64,000 nt of DNA, taken from positions 16,920 through 80,919 of the forward strand of contig CALFBB010000023.1 of NCBI GenBank assembly GCA_937944885.1, read 5' to 3'. Source of the stretch: an uncultured cyanobacterium (GTDB lineage: Bacteria > Cyanobacteriota > Cyanobacteriia > Thermostichales > Thermostichaceae). The translations under genes were made by a program, and so were the position numbers. The notes below the pieces were generated by a model. The model did no database searches and was not told the origin of the DNA. It saw only the letters and a program-made list of their open reading frames with translations. Shown in pieces: positions 1 through 8,449 of the stretch (its first letter is position 1; each line of letters starts with the position of its first letter).

Positions 1-1837
1 GGCTGAGGGCCAACCCCAGACCGGTCCCCCCATACTTCCAGGGGTCGTTGTTGGGTAGCCGGTAGAACCTCTCGAAGATGCGTTCTAGATCCTTGGCAGG
101 GATGACCACGCCGGTATTCGTGACCCGCAGTTGCCAGGTATTGTCCAGGAACAGAGTAGAGACGGTGATGGTTTCCCCTGCGGGGGTGTATTTGCAGGCG
201 TTGGTAAGCAGCTCGGTAACAATGCGCTCTAGGTAAGGGGAAAAGGTTTGGATAAGCGGGCAATTTTCCGGTAACCCAATCTCTAGGGTTTGCCGGTGAA
301 GGGCAGCTCGTTCTCGAAAAGGATCCAATTTCTGGAGTAGCCATTCTCGTAGATTAAGGGTGTGCCACTGCAAGGGTGCGGTATCGGCATCAAGGCGAGA
401 CAGCTCCAGCAGATCGTTGATCAGCTCGGTCTCGCGGTTACACTCCTGCTCCAGGATCGATAGGTAGCGCTTGACCAGCGCTTTATTCTTGGCCGCCAGA
501 CCGGCCCCCTCCAGGACCACCGACAACATTTTGGCCGCCATTTTGATGCTGGCCATGGGGGAGCGCAGCTCGTGAGAAACGGTGCTCAGAAAGTCATCTT
601 TGAGCTGGTTGAGGCGCTCTAGCTCATGCACCTGAGCTAAGGAGGCTTGGTAAAGGCGGGCTTGCCGCAGAGCAATGACACATTGGCTGGCCACCTGCTG
701 CACCATGCGCACTTCCGCTTCTGTGAAGCTTTCCTCAGCCGGCCTGTACAGCCACATATCCCCCAAGACCTGCTTTTCAGCGATCAAGGGGCAACTGAGC
801 ACCGTAAAGCGGGTATGGATTTTTGCAGAAGGATCCCGGTAGGAGGGCAATAGGGGACAAAACTGGACAGCTTGCCCCTGCAGCAGTTGCCGATAGAGAT
901 CCGGAAGAACGGCAAAGGAGACAACCCGTCCCACTGCCGGGGTTAACGGATAATCAGGGTGGAGGTACTCGTGGTGAATGGTGGAGGATTGCTGATGCTG
1001 GTCGTAAAGAGCAGTATCACAGCTAATCACCCCCAATTGACGGCCCAACTCTTCCACTACCGTCTGTAAGATATCCTTTTCATCCAGGCTATCGCGCACT
1101 TTTTCAATAATGCCCTTGAGTAACTGTTCAAGCTCAAGAGCCTGCCGAAGTTGATGGGTGCGCTCTTCCACCATCTCTTCTAGGTCGGTGTTGAGCTGCT
1201 GCAGCTGCCGGTACAACTGAGCTTGATGGATGGCAACGGCTACCTGATCCGCCAGCCGCTTGAGCAAACTGATCTCGTGAGTCTGCCAGTTGCGAGGGGC
1301 AGAACAGTGATGGGCAATCAGCAAACCCCAGAGGGATCCCTCGGGTAAAATCGGTACCACCAAGTTGGCCCGTACCTGATACCGGCCCAGAAACTGAATG
1401 TGACAGGGATCCAGATTGGCAACTTCAATATCATCGATGCTCTTAATCCGCCCCTGCCGATAGGGTTCAACCAGGTCACCCCCAAAGCAATTATCCCGAA
1501 TGTCGGATCCCAAAATCGGTAGCCACGGCTCTGCTACAGACTCGGTTACGACCTCTCCCCCTTGCCAATCCGGTTGGAAGCGAAAGATGAGCACCCGATC
1601 CGTCTGCAGCAGAGAACGAACTCCTGAAACGGCTCGATTCAAGATTTCTTGCAGATCTAAAGACTCGCGGATATGATGGATAACTTCCGCAAGTAGCTCA
1701 GCTTGCCGAAGTTCTAGCTCTAAAGATTGTTTGGCTGCTCTTTTCTTGACAAGATCCTCAATTTTGCCACCATCCTCAACTGAGGAATCTCTGCTTTCTT
1801 CCGCATTCTCCTTCAAAACAAGCCGAAAAGTCGTCAT
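1..1837 (-). CDS. Sensor histidine kinase with two GAF domains (3' end beyond window)
   Basis: Reading leftward from an ATG at 1835-1837, one frame stays open to the window edge (about 612 codons). Residues about 65-235 form a GAF domain of the phytochrome-like type, followed by a coiled-coil linker and a second GAF domain at about 275-400. The HisKA phospho-acceptor motif SHELRSPMASIK lies near residue 422. The ATPase domain shows the N box ELLTNACKYTP and the G2 motif YGGTGLGLALS, where the window cuts the gene. No transmembrane segment is visible, so the kinase is probably cytoplasmic and senses through a GAF ligand or chromophore. The linker after GAF1 has no obvious conserved bilin Cys. 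It is divergent from the ABC-F gene across a 369-bp spacer. The cognate regulator is not visible. Confidence 0.9.
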   Translation of the reverse strand, partial: MTTFRLVLKENAEESRDSSVEDGGKIEDLVKKRAAKQSLELELRQAELLAEVIHHIRESLDLQEILNRAVSGVRSLLQTDRVLIFRFQPDWQGGEVVTESVAEPWLPILGSDIRDNCFGGDLVEPYRQGRIKSIDDIEVANLDPCHIQFLGRYQVRANLVVPILPEGSLWGLLIAHHCSAPRNWQTHEISLLKRLADQVAVAIHQAQLYRQLQQLNTDLEEMVEERTHQLRQALELEQLLKGIIEKVRDSLDEKDILQTVVEELGRQLGVISCDTALYDQHQQSSTIHHEYLHPDYPLTPAVGRVVSFAVLPDLYRQLLQGQAVQFCPLLPSYRDPSAKIHTRFTVLSCPLIAEKQVLGDMWLYRPAEESFTEAEVRMVQQVASQCVIALRQARLYQASLAQVHELERLNQLKDDFLSTVSHELRSPMASIKMAAKMLSVVLEGAGLAAKNKALVKRYLSILEQECNRETELINDLLELSRLDADTAPLQWHTLNLREWLLQKLDPFRERAALHRQTLEIGLPENCPLIQTFSPYLERIVTELLTNACKYTPAGETITVSTLFLDNTWQLRVTNTGVVIPAKDLERIFERFYRLPNNDPWKYGGTGLGLALS

Positions 1838-2206
1838 ACTAGCCTTTCTCCGTCATCTTTGTGAAATCTTAAAAAAATTGAAGGACTCTTCAGCTAAAAC
1901 CCTTACTTGGACAAAACAAGATTTATTGATAAGAACTACTGAGTCGTTTCTTTAATTTTAACTTTATTTTTATACTCGCAATAGTAGTGCTCCAAAAACG
2001 ACACAAACTGCAACAATCTCACTTGCCCTTCCTGTGGCTGCTGGGGATGGCAGGTTCTGAGGTGGGATCCGCTTGACATAGACAGGGAGCCCGGGGTTGC
2101 TTAAGATCGAGTCGAGAATGTAAAGAAAACGCTACACACCGGTCGACCGGGCTAGAGGTTTTGCTTTTACCTACTCTCCTCGGAAGGCTTGTTAGACAAG
2201 GTCACC
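1838..2206. other. Divergent intergenic region between kinase and ABC-F gene
   Basis: This 369-bp spacer separates two divergent start codons and must hold both promoters. The part nearest the kinase (about 1850-1980) is clearly more AT-rich than its surroundings, with T-runs around 1950-1975. I see no RNA gene or convincing small protein. Short frames here are unsupported. Confidence 0.5.
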
Positions 2207-3925
2207 ATGCTGCGACTGGAACACATCAGCAAGATTTATCCCACTGGCGAGGTGCTGCGGGACGTCAATTGGGAGGTGAAACCCGGGGACCGCATTGGCT
2301 TGGTGGGAGTAAACGGGGCCGGAAAAACCACGCAGCTGAAAATTATTGCCGGGCAAGAGGAGCCCACCAGTGGAGAAGTAATCCGCCCCGCCAACTTGCG
2401 CATCGCCTACCTCACCCAGGAGTTTGAGGTGGATCCCGGTCGTACGGTGCGGGAGGAGTTTTGGACGGTTTTTGCGGCTGAGAACCGCATCCAGTTGGAG
2501 CTAGCCCAAGTTACACGGCAGATGGAGCAAGCGGATCCCGATACCCTAGATGCCCTCTTGCAGCGCATGGATCGCCTGCAACGGCAATTTGAGAGTCTAC
2601 ACGGCTACGAACTGGATGCCCGCATCGACAAGATCTTGCCGGAAATGGGGTTTGCACCGGAAGATGGCGACCGCCTGGTGAGTGCTTTTAGTGGTGGTTG
2701 GCAAATGCGCATGAGCTTAGGCAAAATCCTTCTACAAAATCCCGATTTACTCCTCTTGGATGAGCCCACCAACCACCTGGACTTGGAAACCATTGAGTGG
2801 CTGGAAACCTATTTGAAGGGTCTAACCATCCCCATGGTGATTGTTTCTCACGACCGGGAGTTTTTGGATCGGCTTTGCACCCAAATTGTAGAGACAGAAC
2901 GAGGAGTATCTACTACCTACCTGGGTAATTATTCTCAATATCTGCTCCAGAAGGCCGAGCAAAGGGAAGCCCAGCAGGCTAGCTATGAGCGGCAACAAAA
3001 AGAGATTGAAAAGCAGCAAGCTTTTATTGATCGTTTCCGTGCCAGTGCCACCCGCAGCACCCAGGCCAAAAGCCGTGAAAAGCAACTGGAAAAAATCGAG
3101 CGCATCGAAGCTCCTGTTGGTGATGTGCGCACGCTCAAGTTTCGCTTTCCGCCTGCACCCCGCAGTGGTCGCGAGGTTGTGAAAATTGAAGACCTGACCC
3201 ACAGCTATGGCGATAAGATCCTCTTTTTGGGAGCAGAATTGCTGATCGAGCGGGGGGATCGCGTTGCTTTTTTGGGACCCAATGGGGCCGGAAAGTCCAC
3301 TCTTTTGCGTCTGATTATGGGTTTGGAGCAACCCACTGAGGGATCCGTCCGATTGGGGCCTCATAATGTTATTCCCTCCTACTTTGAGCAAAATCAAGCG
3401 GAGGCACTGGATCTCAACAAAACGGTGATGGACACCATCCATGATGAGGTGCCCGACTGGAAAAATGAAGAGGTGCGCACTCTCCTGGGTCGATTCTTGT
3501 TTAGTGGCGACGCGGTCTTTAAGAAGGTAGCAGCTCTGAGTGGAGGAGAAAAGGCTCGCCTGGCCCTGGCAAAAATGCTGTTGCAACCGGCCAATCTGCT
3601 CATTTTGGATGAACCGACCAATCACCTGGATATTCCAGCCAAGGAGATGCTGGAGGAAGCTCTACAGCACTACGATGGAACGGTGATTGTTGTCTCCCAC
3701 GACCGCTACTTTATTTCTCAGGTGGCCAACAAGATTGTTGAAATTCGGGATGGAGAACTGATTCCCTACCTAGGGGATTATCACTACTATCTCGAGAAGA
3801 TCCAAGAGGAAAAGGAAAAGGCTCGGCAGGAGCAATTGGCTGCTGAGAAAGCCGCCAAGGCTGCCGAGAAACGAGCCAAGGAACGGGAAAAACAGAAAGC
3901 CAAAAAGGCAGCCGGCAAGGCCTGA
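2207..3925 (+). CDS. ABC-F family ATPase (duplicated ATP-binding cassette, no membrane domain)
   Basis: The protein has two ABC cassettes joined by a basic, helical linker, the arrangement of ABC-F translation factors (EttA/Uup/YdiF class), which act on the ribosome rather than in transport. Cassette 1 has Walker A GVNGAGKTT, signature SGGWQMRMSL and Walker B LLLLDEPTNHLDL. Cassette 2 has Walker A GPNGAGKST, signature LSGGEKARLAL and a second DEPTNHLD. The last 45 residues are a Lys/Glu/Ala-rich coiled coil typical of Uup/YdiF-like members. I choose the ATG at 2207 (MLRLEHISKIYP), where the cassette begins. A TTG six codons upstream (2189) is also in frame. The subfamily is not resolved. Confidence 0.93.
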   Translation: MLRLEHISKIYPTGEVLRDVNWEVKPGDRIGLVGVNGAGKTTQLKIIAGQEEPTSGEVIRPANLRIAYLTQEFEVDPGRTVREEFWTVFAAENRIQLELAQVTRQMEQADPDTLDALLQRMDRLQRQFESLHGYELDARIDKILPEMGFAPEDGDRLVSAFSGGWQMRMSLGKILLQNPDLLLLDEPTNHLDLETIEWLETYLKGLTIPMVIVSHDREFLDRLCTQIVETERGVSTTYLGNYSQYLLQKAEQREAQQASYERQQKEIEKQQAFIDRFRASATRSTQAKSREKQLEKIERIEAPVGDVRTLKFRFPPAPRSGREVVKIEDLTHSYGDKILFLGAELLIERGDRVAFLGPNGAGKSTLLRLIMGLEQPTEGSVRLGPHNVIPSYFEQNQAEALDLNKTVMDTIHDEVPDWKNEEVRTLLGRFLFSGDAVFKKVAALSGGEKARLALAKMLLQPANLLILDEPTNHLDIPAKEMLEEALQHYDGTVIVVSHDRYFISQVANKIVEIRDGELIPYLGDYHYYLEKIQEEKEKARQEQLAAEKAAKAAEKRAKEREKQKAKKAAGKA

Positions 3926-4025
3926 GGTAGGCTTGGCTGCCTCCTCAACAACATAGCTACAGCACAGCCGTATCACCCATCGAATCATCATCCAAAATAT
4001 CCAAAGCATAAAACCATAAAATATT

Positions 4026-4661
4026 ATGTTCACCGGCTTGGTACGCAGCATTGGCACGGCCCGATTGATCAGCCCCTCACGGGTGCAGGTCACCTGCCCA
4101 CAATTGCAGCCGCAACTGGTTTGTGGCGACAGTGTGGCGGTCGATGGTCTTTGCTTAACTGTTGTGGATATTCTGCCCGATGGTTTTTGGGCGGATGTAT
4201 CCCCGGAGACGCTGCGGCGCTCTGTATGGGGCCAGGGATCCGGCCCGCGCCAGGTGAATCTGGAACCGGCGCTGCGGGTAGGGGATAGACTGGGTGGGCA
4301 TTTTGTCAGCGGTCACATCGATGGAGTGGGGCAGCTGTGGGATCAAACGGCCACGGGTGCTGCCTGGGAGATGAGCTTCAAGGTGCCTGGCGAGATTGGT
4401 CGCTACATTGTGCCCAAGGGCAGTGTGGCGGTGAATGGGGTCAGCCTGACTATTGCTCAGGTGCGTCAGGGAGGCTGCTGGTTTAGTGTGGCCGTTATTC
4501 CCCAAACCTACCGTGATACCAATCTGTCTTTGTTGCAGGCTGGGGATCCCGTCAATGTCGAGGTGGATATACTGGGCAAGTATGTGGAAAAATTGTTGGG
4601 CCTGGGTTCACCGGAAAGTCTTGTCTCTCTGGAGTTTTTGGCAGAACACGGCTATGTCTAG
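4026..4661 (+). CDS. ribE: Riboflavin synthase, alpha subunit
   Basis: This enzyme dismutates two 6,7-dimethyl-8-ribityllumazines to riboflavin in the cytoplasm. The 211-residue protein begins with the family hallmark MFTGLVRSIG and contains the two internally repeated lumazine-binding barrels, about 1-95 and 96-195. Family motifs include DGLCLTV in the first barrel, GHFVSGHIDG at the junction and VAVNGVSLTI in the second. Length and start agree with the family. The gene lies about 100 bp after the ABC-F gene and 27 bp before shikimate kinase, so co-transcription with aroK is plausible. A 9-bp tandem duplication (4671-4688) fills part of that gap. Confidence 0.97.
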   Translation: MFTGLVRSIGTARLISPSRVQVTCPQLQPQLVCGDSVAVDGLCLTVVDILPDGFWADVSPETLRRSVWGQGSGPRQVNLEPALRVGDRLGGHFVSGHIDGVGQLWDQTATGAAWEMSFKVPGEIGRYIVPKGSVAVNGVSLTIAQVRQGGCWFSVAVIPQTYRDTNLSLLQAGDPVNVEVDILGKYVEKLLGLGSPESLVSLEFLAEHGYV

Positions 4662-4670
4662 GCTTTCTCC

Positions 4671-4688
4671 ATTTACGACATTTACGAT
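4671..4688 (+). repeat. 9-bp tandem duplication between ribE and aroK
   Basis: ATTTACGAC is followed directly by ATTTACGAT, ending at the ATG of the next gene. It is one of many short tandem duplications in this window. Confidence 0.7.
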
Positions 4689-5249
4689 ATGATCCACCCG
4701 CTGATCCATCCAGAAGAAGCCGAGCGCTTGCGGGGGGTTAATCTTTACTTGGTCGGCATGATGGCCAGTGGTAAATCCACCCTAGGTGCAGAGTTGGCAA
4801 GCCAGTTGGGATGGCAATTTTTCGATACGGATACACTGGTGGAGCAGGTGGCAGGCTGCTCAGTTGCAGAGCTTTTCGCAAAAGAGGGGGAAGCCTACTT
4901 CCGGGATTTGGAAACCCAGGTGCTGGCCCAGTTGAGCAGCTACACACGACTGGTGATTGCCACCGGCGGGGGGGTTGTCCTGCGGCCTCAAAATTGGGGC
5001 TACTTGCACCACGGTCTTACCATCTGGCTAGATGTTGCTCCCACCTTGATCTGGCAACGGCTGCTCAGGGATCCTGGTCAACGACCCCTGCTGCAAACTG
5101 AGGATCCGCAAGCAGCTTTGCATACCCTGATGCAGCAGCGGCAGCCTTTTTACCGACAGGCGGATGTGCGGGTTCCCATCTCCTCAGAAATCAGCCCGCC
5201 CCAGTTGGCCCAGCAGGTTTGGCAAGCCATACGTGCCCGCCTGCGCTAG
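4689..5249 (+). CDS. aroK: Shikimate kinase
   Basis: Shikimate kinase phosphorylates shikimate at the 3-OH in the chorismate pathway. The 186-residue protein has the P-loop GMMASGKST (about residues 23-31), the shikimate-binding FFDTDTLVE segment with the conserved Asp pair, the ATGGGVVLR motif (about 94-102) and the lid Arg region RPLLQ. A short N-terminal extension before the P-loop is common in cyanobacteria. It follows ribE by 27 bp in the same direction. The next gene, leuC, lies about 260 bp downstream and is probably a separate unit. Confidence 0.96.
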   Translation: MIHPLIHPEEAERLRGVNLYLVGMMASGKSTLGAELASQLGWQFFDTDTLVEQVAGCSVAELFAKEGEAYFRDLETQVLAQLSSYTRLVIATGGGVVLRPQNWGYLHHGLTIWLDVAPTLIWQRLLRDPGQRPLLQTEDPQAALHTLMQQRQPFYRQADVRVPISSEISPPQLAQQVWQAIRARLR

Positions 5250-5433
5250 GGGATCCCTTCCCTCAAGAGAGCGTGAGCTTGCTCCCCGGACCATTCACAA
5301 CTACAACTTATAGCTTCAGGATCTTCTGCGCCTTGTGCACTAATGGAATGATCTGAGGAAGAAAAAACAAGGGGTTACAAGGGTCAGGCTGGAGTGGGCG
5401 GACACCCCATCAACAGGCAAGAGCTGTCCATCG

Positions 5434-5473
5434 GCGATAAAGCGATAAAATTGTAGACCTGCTGTAGACCTGC
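5434..5473 (+). repeat. Two short tandem duplications upstream of leuC
   Basis: GCGATAAA occurs twice in tandem at 5434-5449. An 11-bp unit TGTAGACCTGC is repeated perfectly at 5452-5462 and 5463-5473, just upstream of the leuC start. Confidence 0.8.
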
Positions 5474-5510
5474 CGCCATGGGTTGGCAGTGTGGATGGGA
5501 GAGGAAGAAA

Positions 5511-6914
5511 GTGAGCGAGAGAACTTTATTCGATAAGGTGTGGGATGCCCATACGGTACGTATTCTCCCTTCTGGGCAAACGCAACTGTTCATCGGCCTG
5601 CATCTGATCCATGAGGTAACTAGCCCACAAGCTTTTGCCATGCTGCGGGAACGAAATCTACCGGTTCTTTTCCCGGAGCGTACCGTTGCAACGGTGGATC
5701 ACATTATTCCCACCGACAATCTGGCCCGGCCTTTTGCGGATCCTTTAGCAGAAGAGATGATCCAAGAGCTGGAGCGCAACTGCCGCCAGTATGGTATCCG
5801 CTTCTACAACAGCGGCTCCGGTCGTCAGGGGATTGTGCATGTGATTGCTCCCGAGCAAGGCTTAACCCAGCCAGGGATGACCATCGCCTGTGGAGACAGC
5901 CACACGTCCACCCATGGGGCTTTTGGGGCAATTGCTTTTGGCATCGGCACCAGTCAGGTGCGGGATGTGCTGGCCAGCCAAAGCCTGAGCCTTTCGAAGC
6001 TGAAGGTGCGCCGTATTGAGGTGAACGGTCAGCTTGGCCCTGGAGTTTATGCCAAGGATGTAATTTTGCACATTATCCGCAAGTTGGGGGTAAAGGGCGG
6101 GGTAGGCTACGCCTATGAGTACGGGGGCAGTGCTATTGAGAGCATGAATATGGAAGAGCGCATGACCCTCTGCAATATGTCCATTGAAGGGGGAGCCCGC
6201 TGTGGTTATGTGAATCCGGATGGGGTGACCTTTGAGTATTTGCAAGGGCGGGAGTTTGCTCCCCAGGGATCCAATTGGGAGGAGGCTGTGGCTTGGTGGC
6301 GCGGTCTGGCCAGTGATAGCGATGCTGTGTACGACGACCGGGTGGTGTTTGAGGCAGCTGAGATCCCTCCGACGGTGACTTGGGGAATTACCCCCGGCCA
6401 GGGCATGGGGGTGGATGAGCGGATCCCCAGACCAGAGGATCTACCGGAAAGTGAGCGGGCTTTGGCCCAAGAAGCCTATGCCTACATGGATCTCCAACCC
6501 GGTCAGCCGATCCTGGGTACGCCGGTGGATGTCTGTTTTATTGGTAGCTGTACCAATGGCCGCCTCAGTGATTTGCGGGAGGCGGCTAAGGTGGCCAAGG
6601 GTCGGCGGGTAGCTACTGGCGTGAAGGCCTTTGTGGTGCCTGGCTCAGAACAGGTGAAGCAACAAGCGGAGCAGGAAGGTTTACACGAAATCTTTATGGC
6701 GGCAGGGTTTGAGTGGCGAGACCCGGGTTGCTCCATGTGCTTGGCCATGAATCCCGATAAGTTGGTGGGCCGGCAGCTGAGTGCTTCTTCCTCTAACCGC
6801 AATTTTAAGGGTCGCCAGGGATCCGCCAGTGGACGTACGCTGTTGATGAGCCCGGCCATGGTGGCGGCAGCGGCGGTGAGTGGCAAGATTGTGGATGTGC
6901 GAACGTTGCTTTGA
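5511..6914 (+). CDS. leuC: 3-isopropylmalate dehydratase large subunit
   Basis: LeuC, with LeuD, isomerises 2- to 3-isopropylmalate in leucine synthesis and carries a [4Fe-4S] cluster. Visible motifs are FDKVWDAH at the N terminus, TVDHI, the [13 protein letters not shown] substrate segment, FIGSCTNGR with the first cluster Cys, and [11 protein letters not shown] with the other two. The GTG at 5511 ([13 protein letters not shown]) is preceded by GAGAGGAAG at 5500-5508 and gives the usual 467 residues. An ATG at 5478 would add 11 unsupported residues. LeuD is not adjacent. Confidence 0.97.
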   Translation: MSERTLFDKVWDAHTVRILPSGQTQLFIGLHLIHEVTSPQAFAMLRERNLPVLFPERTVATVDHIIPTDNLARPFADPLAEEMIQELERNCRQYGIRFYNSGSGRQGIVHVIAPEQGLTQPGMTIACGDSHTSTHGAFGAIAFGIGTSQVRDVLASQSLSLSKLKVRRIEVNGQLGPGVYAKDVILHIIRKLGVKGGVGYAYEYGGSAIESMNMEERMTLCNMSIEGGARCGYVNPDGVTFEYLQGREFAPQGSNWEEAVAWWRGLASDSDAVYDDRVVFEAAEIPPTVTWGITPGQGMGVDERIPRPEDLPESERALAQEAYAYMDLQPGQPILGTPVDVCFIGSCTNGRLSDLREAAKVAKGRRVATGVKAFVVPGSEQVKQQAEQEGLHEIFMAAGFEWRDPGCSMCLAMNPDKLVGRQLSASSSNRNFKGRQGSASGRTLLMSPAMVAAAAVSGKIVDVRTLL

Positions 6915-6955
6915 AGATTCAGCTACTGACGCTTTTGCTTGCCCCTTGTTCATCC

Positions 6956-8416
6956 CTAAAGCTGGTTAGGGGGAGCATGCCGGGCAATAACAACGATTAA
7001 GTCCCCTTCTAGCAGCTTGGTATCTGCCGGAGGATTGACTAGGGAGACACGGGATCCCCCTTCTTGCCGGCGTTCCAGGGCTAGCAAGATAGCATCGAAG
7101 TCCTGTTTGGCCCGCAGGGATCCCTGGGCAAAGGTGAGTCCCACCCAGCTTTTGGGCAGGGGCAGCTTGTAAAATTGGTTGCCAATCTGAACCGTGAGCA
7201 ATTCCGACAAGATGTCTGTAAGGCCGCGGTTGCGGGCGGAGGTTGCAATCAGGTGGCTAGTCAGTTCATCGCCAACCACCACATCTTCAACACCGGCCAC
7301 CCGCATTTGCACATCATTTCTGCGATCCAGCAGTTGGGCACAGGTGTGGATGCCGGGGTTGAGCTTCTCGATGGTAAGGGCAGCCAGAACGGTGCGGGCA
7401 TCCCGGTCTTGGTCACTGCGGGGGCGGGTGGAATCCGCCAGCAGGATTGCTTGGCTAGCCTGTCGAATACCGACACTTTCCAGGACATCCAAAGCCGTGT
7501 AGTCCCCCGTGTGGAAGTAGAGCTGGGAGCGATCCACCTTGCGCAGCTCCCGTTCTGGGGTTTCGACAAATTCGGCCACAATCACAATCGGGCATTGCCG
7601 CAGCTTGGGATCCGATTGCAACTCCTCAATCACCAAATGGCCGCTGCGGTTCCAGCCACAGATAACGATGTGCCCGCATAGCTCATCCAATTCCATTAAA
7701 CGGACCTCAAGAGCTTGCCTCAGCCGCTCGATCATTACTGCCGAGACAATCCCCGTCAAGACAGCAAACAGGGTTAAACCGCTCAAGGTCACCACCAGCG
7801 TCACCAGTCGTCCCGGCCCGGTGCTGGCTTCTGCTCCGATCGGTTCTGCTGCGATCATGGTGAAGACACTCCACCAGAAGGCTTCATTGAGATCGGAGAA
7901 ACTTCCTTCAGGATTGCCTTCAAATTGATAGATGGCCAAGGTGCCGCCGATCAGGATCAAGCCGATCACCAGAAAAATACCGATTTGCAAACTCAAGCTG
8001 GTGGACAAAGGGCCGGCCCGATGGCTAAGGCGACGATTGAGGAGAACACCTAAGCGCAGCAGACGCAACAACCGCAACAGGCGCAACCCCCGCCATAGCG
8101 GGATCACCGAGAGAATATCCAGCCAGTAGTTCTGAAAAAAGCGGGCTTTGCGACTGGCTACCCAGTAACGCAGGGACAATTCCAGGACAAATAGAGTGTT
8201 GATCCCGTCTCCTAAGTGCTGCAGGGGCTGACCCAAACCGGTACGGCTTAGTTCCGCTTCTGCCACAACGAGCAAAACAGAAGCCACAATCAACCCCATC
8301 AGCAAAAACTCAAACCCTGGCTCCAGCAGCAGCTGTGATACTTGATTTTTGAGGGCCTGCCGAGAAGAAGGAGTCAAGGAATCCTCAGAAGAAGAAGATC
8401 TAGGCAAGGGTCGCAT
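6956..8416 (-). CDS. Voltage-gated-like ion channel with RCK (TrkA-N) domain and atypical pore
   Basis: The N-terminal half carries six hydrophobic segments in the plan of a six-helix cation channel, including an S4-like Arg/Leu segment (RGLRLLRLLRLLR). The C-terminal half is a cytoplasmic RCK/TrkA-N domain (HIVICGWNRSGHLVIEEL) followed by a TrkA-C-like tail. The pore loop reads FWWSVFTMIAAEPIG, so the potassium filter TVGYG is absent. The ATG at 8416 (MRPLPRSSSSE) has GAGGG about 8 bases upstream; a GTG at 8431 is the alternative. The start is followed by a Ser-rich cytosolic tail. Membrane topology is inferred from hydrophobicity. It overlaps nothing and may be co-directional with the NHL lipoprotein upstream. 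Confidence 0.85.
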   Translation of the reverse strand: MRPLPRSSSSEDSLTPSSRQALKNQVSQLLLEPGFEFLLMGLIVASVLLVVAEAELSRTGLGQPLQHLGDGINTLFVLELSLRYWVASRKARFFQNYWLDILSVIPLWRGLRLLRLLRLLRLGVLLNRRLSHRAGPLSTSLSLQIGIFLVIGLILIGGTLAIYQFEGNPEGSFSDLNEAFWWSVFTMIAAEPIGAEASTGPGRLVTLVVTLSGLTLFAVLTGIVSAVMIERLRQALEVRLMELDELCGHIVICGWNRSGHLVIEELQSDPKLRQCPIVIVAEFVETPERELRKVDRSQLYFHTGDYTALDVLESVGIRQASQAILLADSTRPRSDQDRDARTVLAALTIEKLNPGIHTCAQLLDRRNDVQMRVAGVEDVVVGDELTSHLIATSARNRGLTDILSELLTVQIGNQFYKLPLPKSWVGLTFAQGSLRAKQDFDAILLALERRQEGGSRVSLVNPPADTKLLEGDLIVVIARHAPPNQL

Positions 8417-8449
8417 GGCAAGAGCCCTCACGCAACTGGGTTGTGGGCC

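Noticed and set aside
2822..3625. 267-residue frame opposite the ABC-F gene
   Set aside because: It is an antisense shadow of a clear coding sequence.
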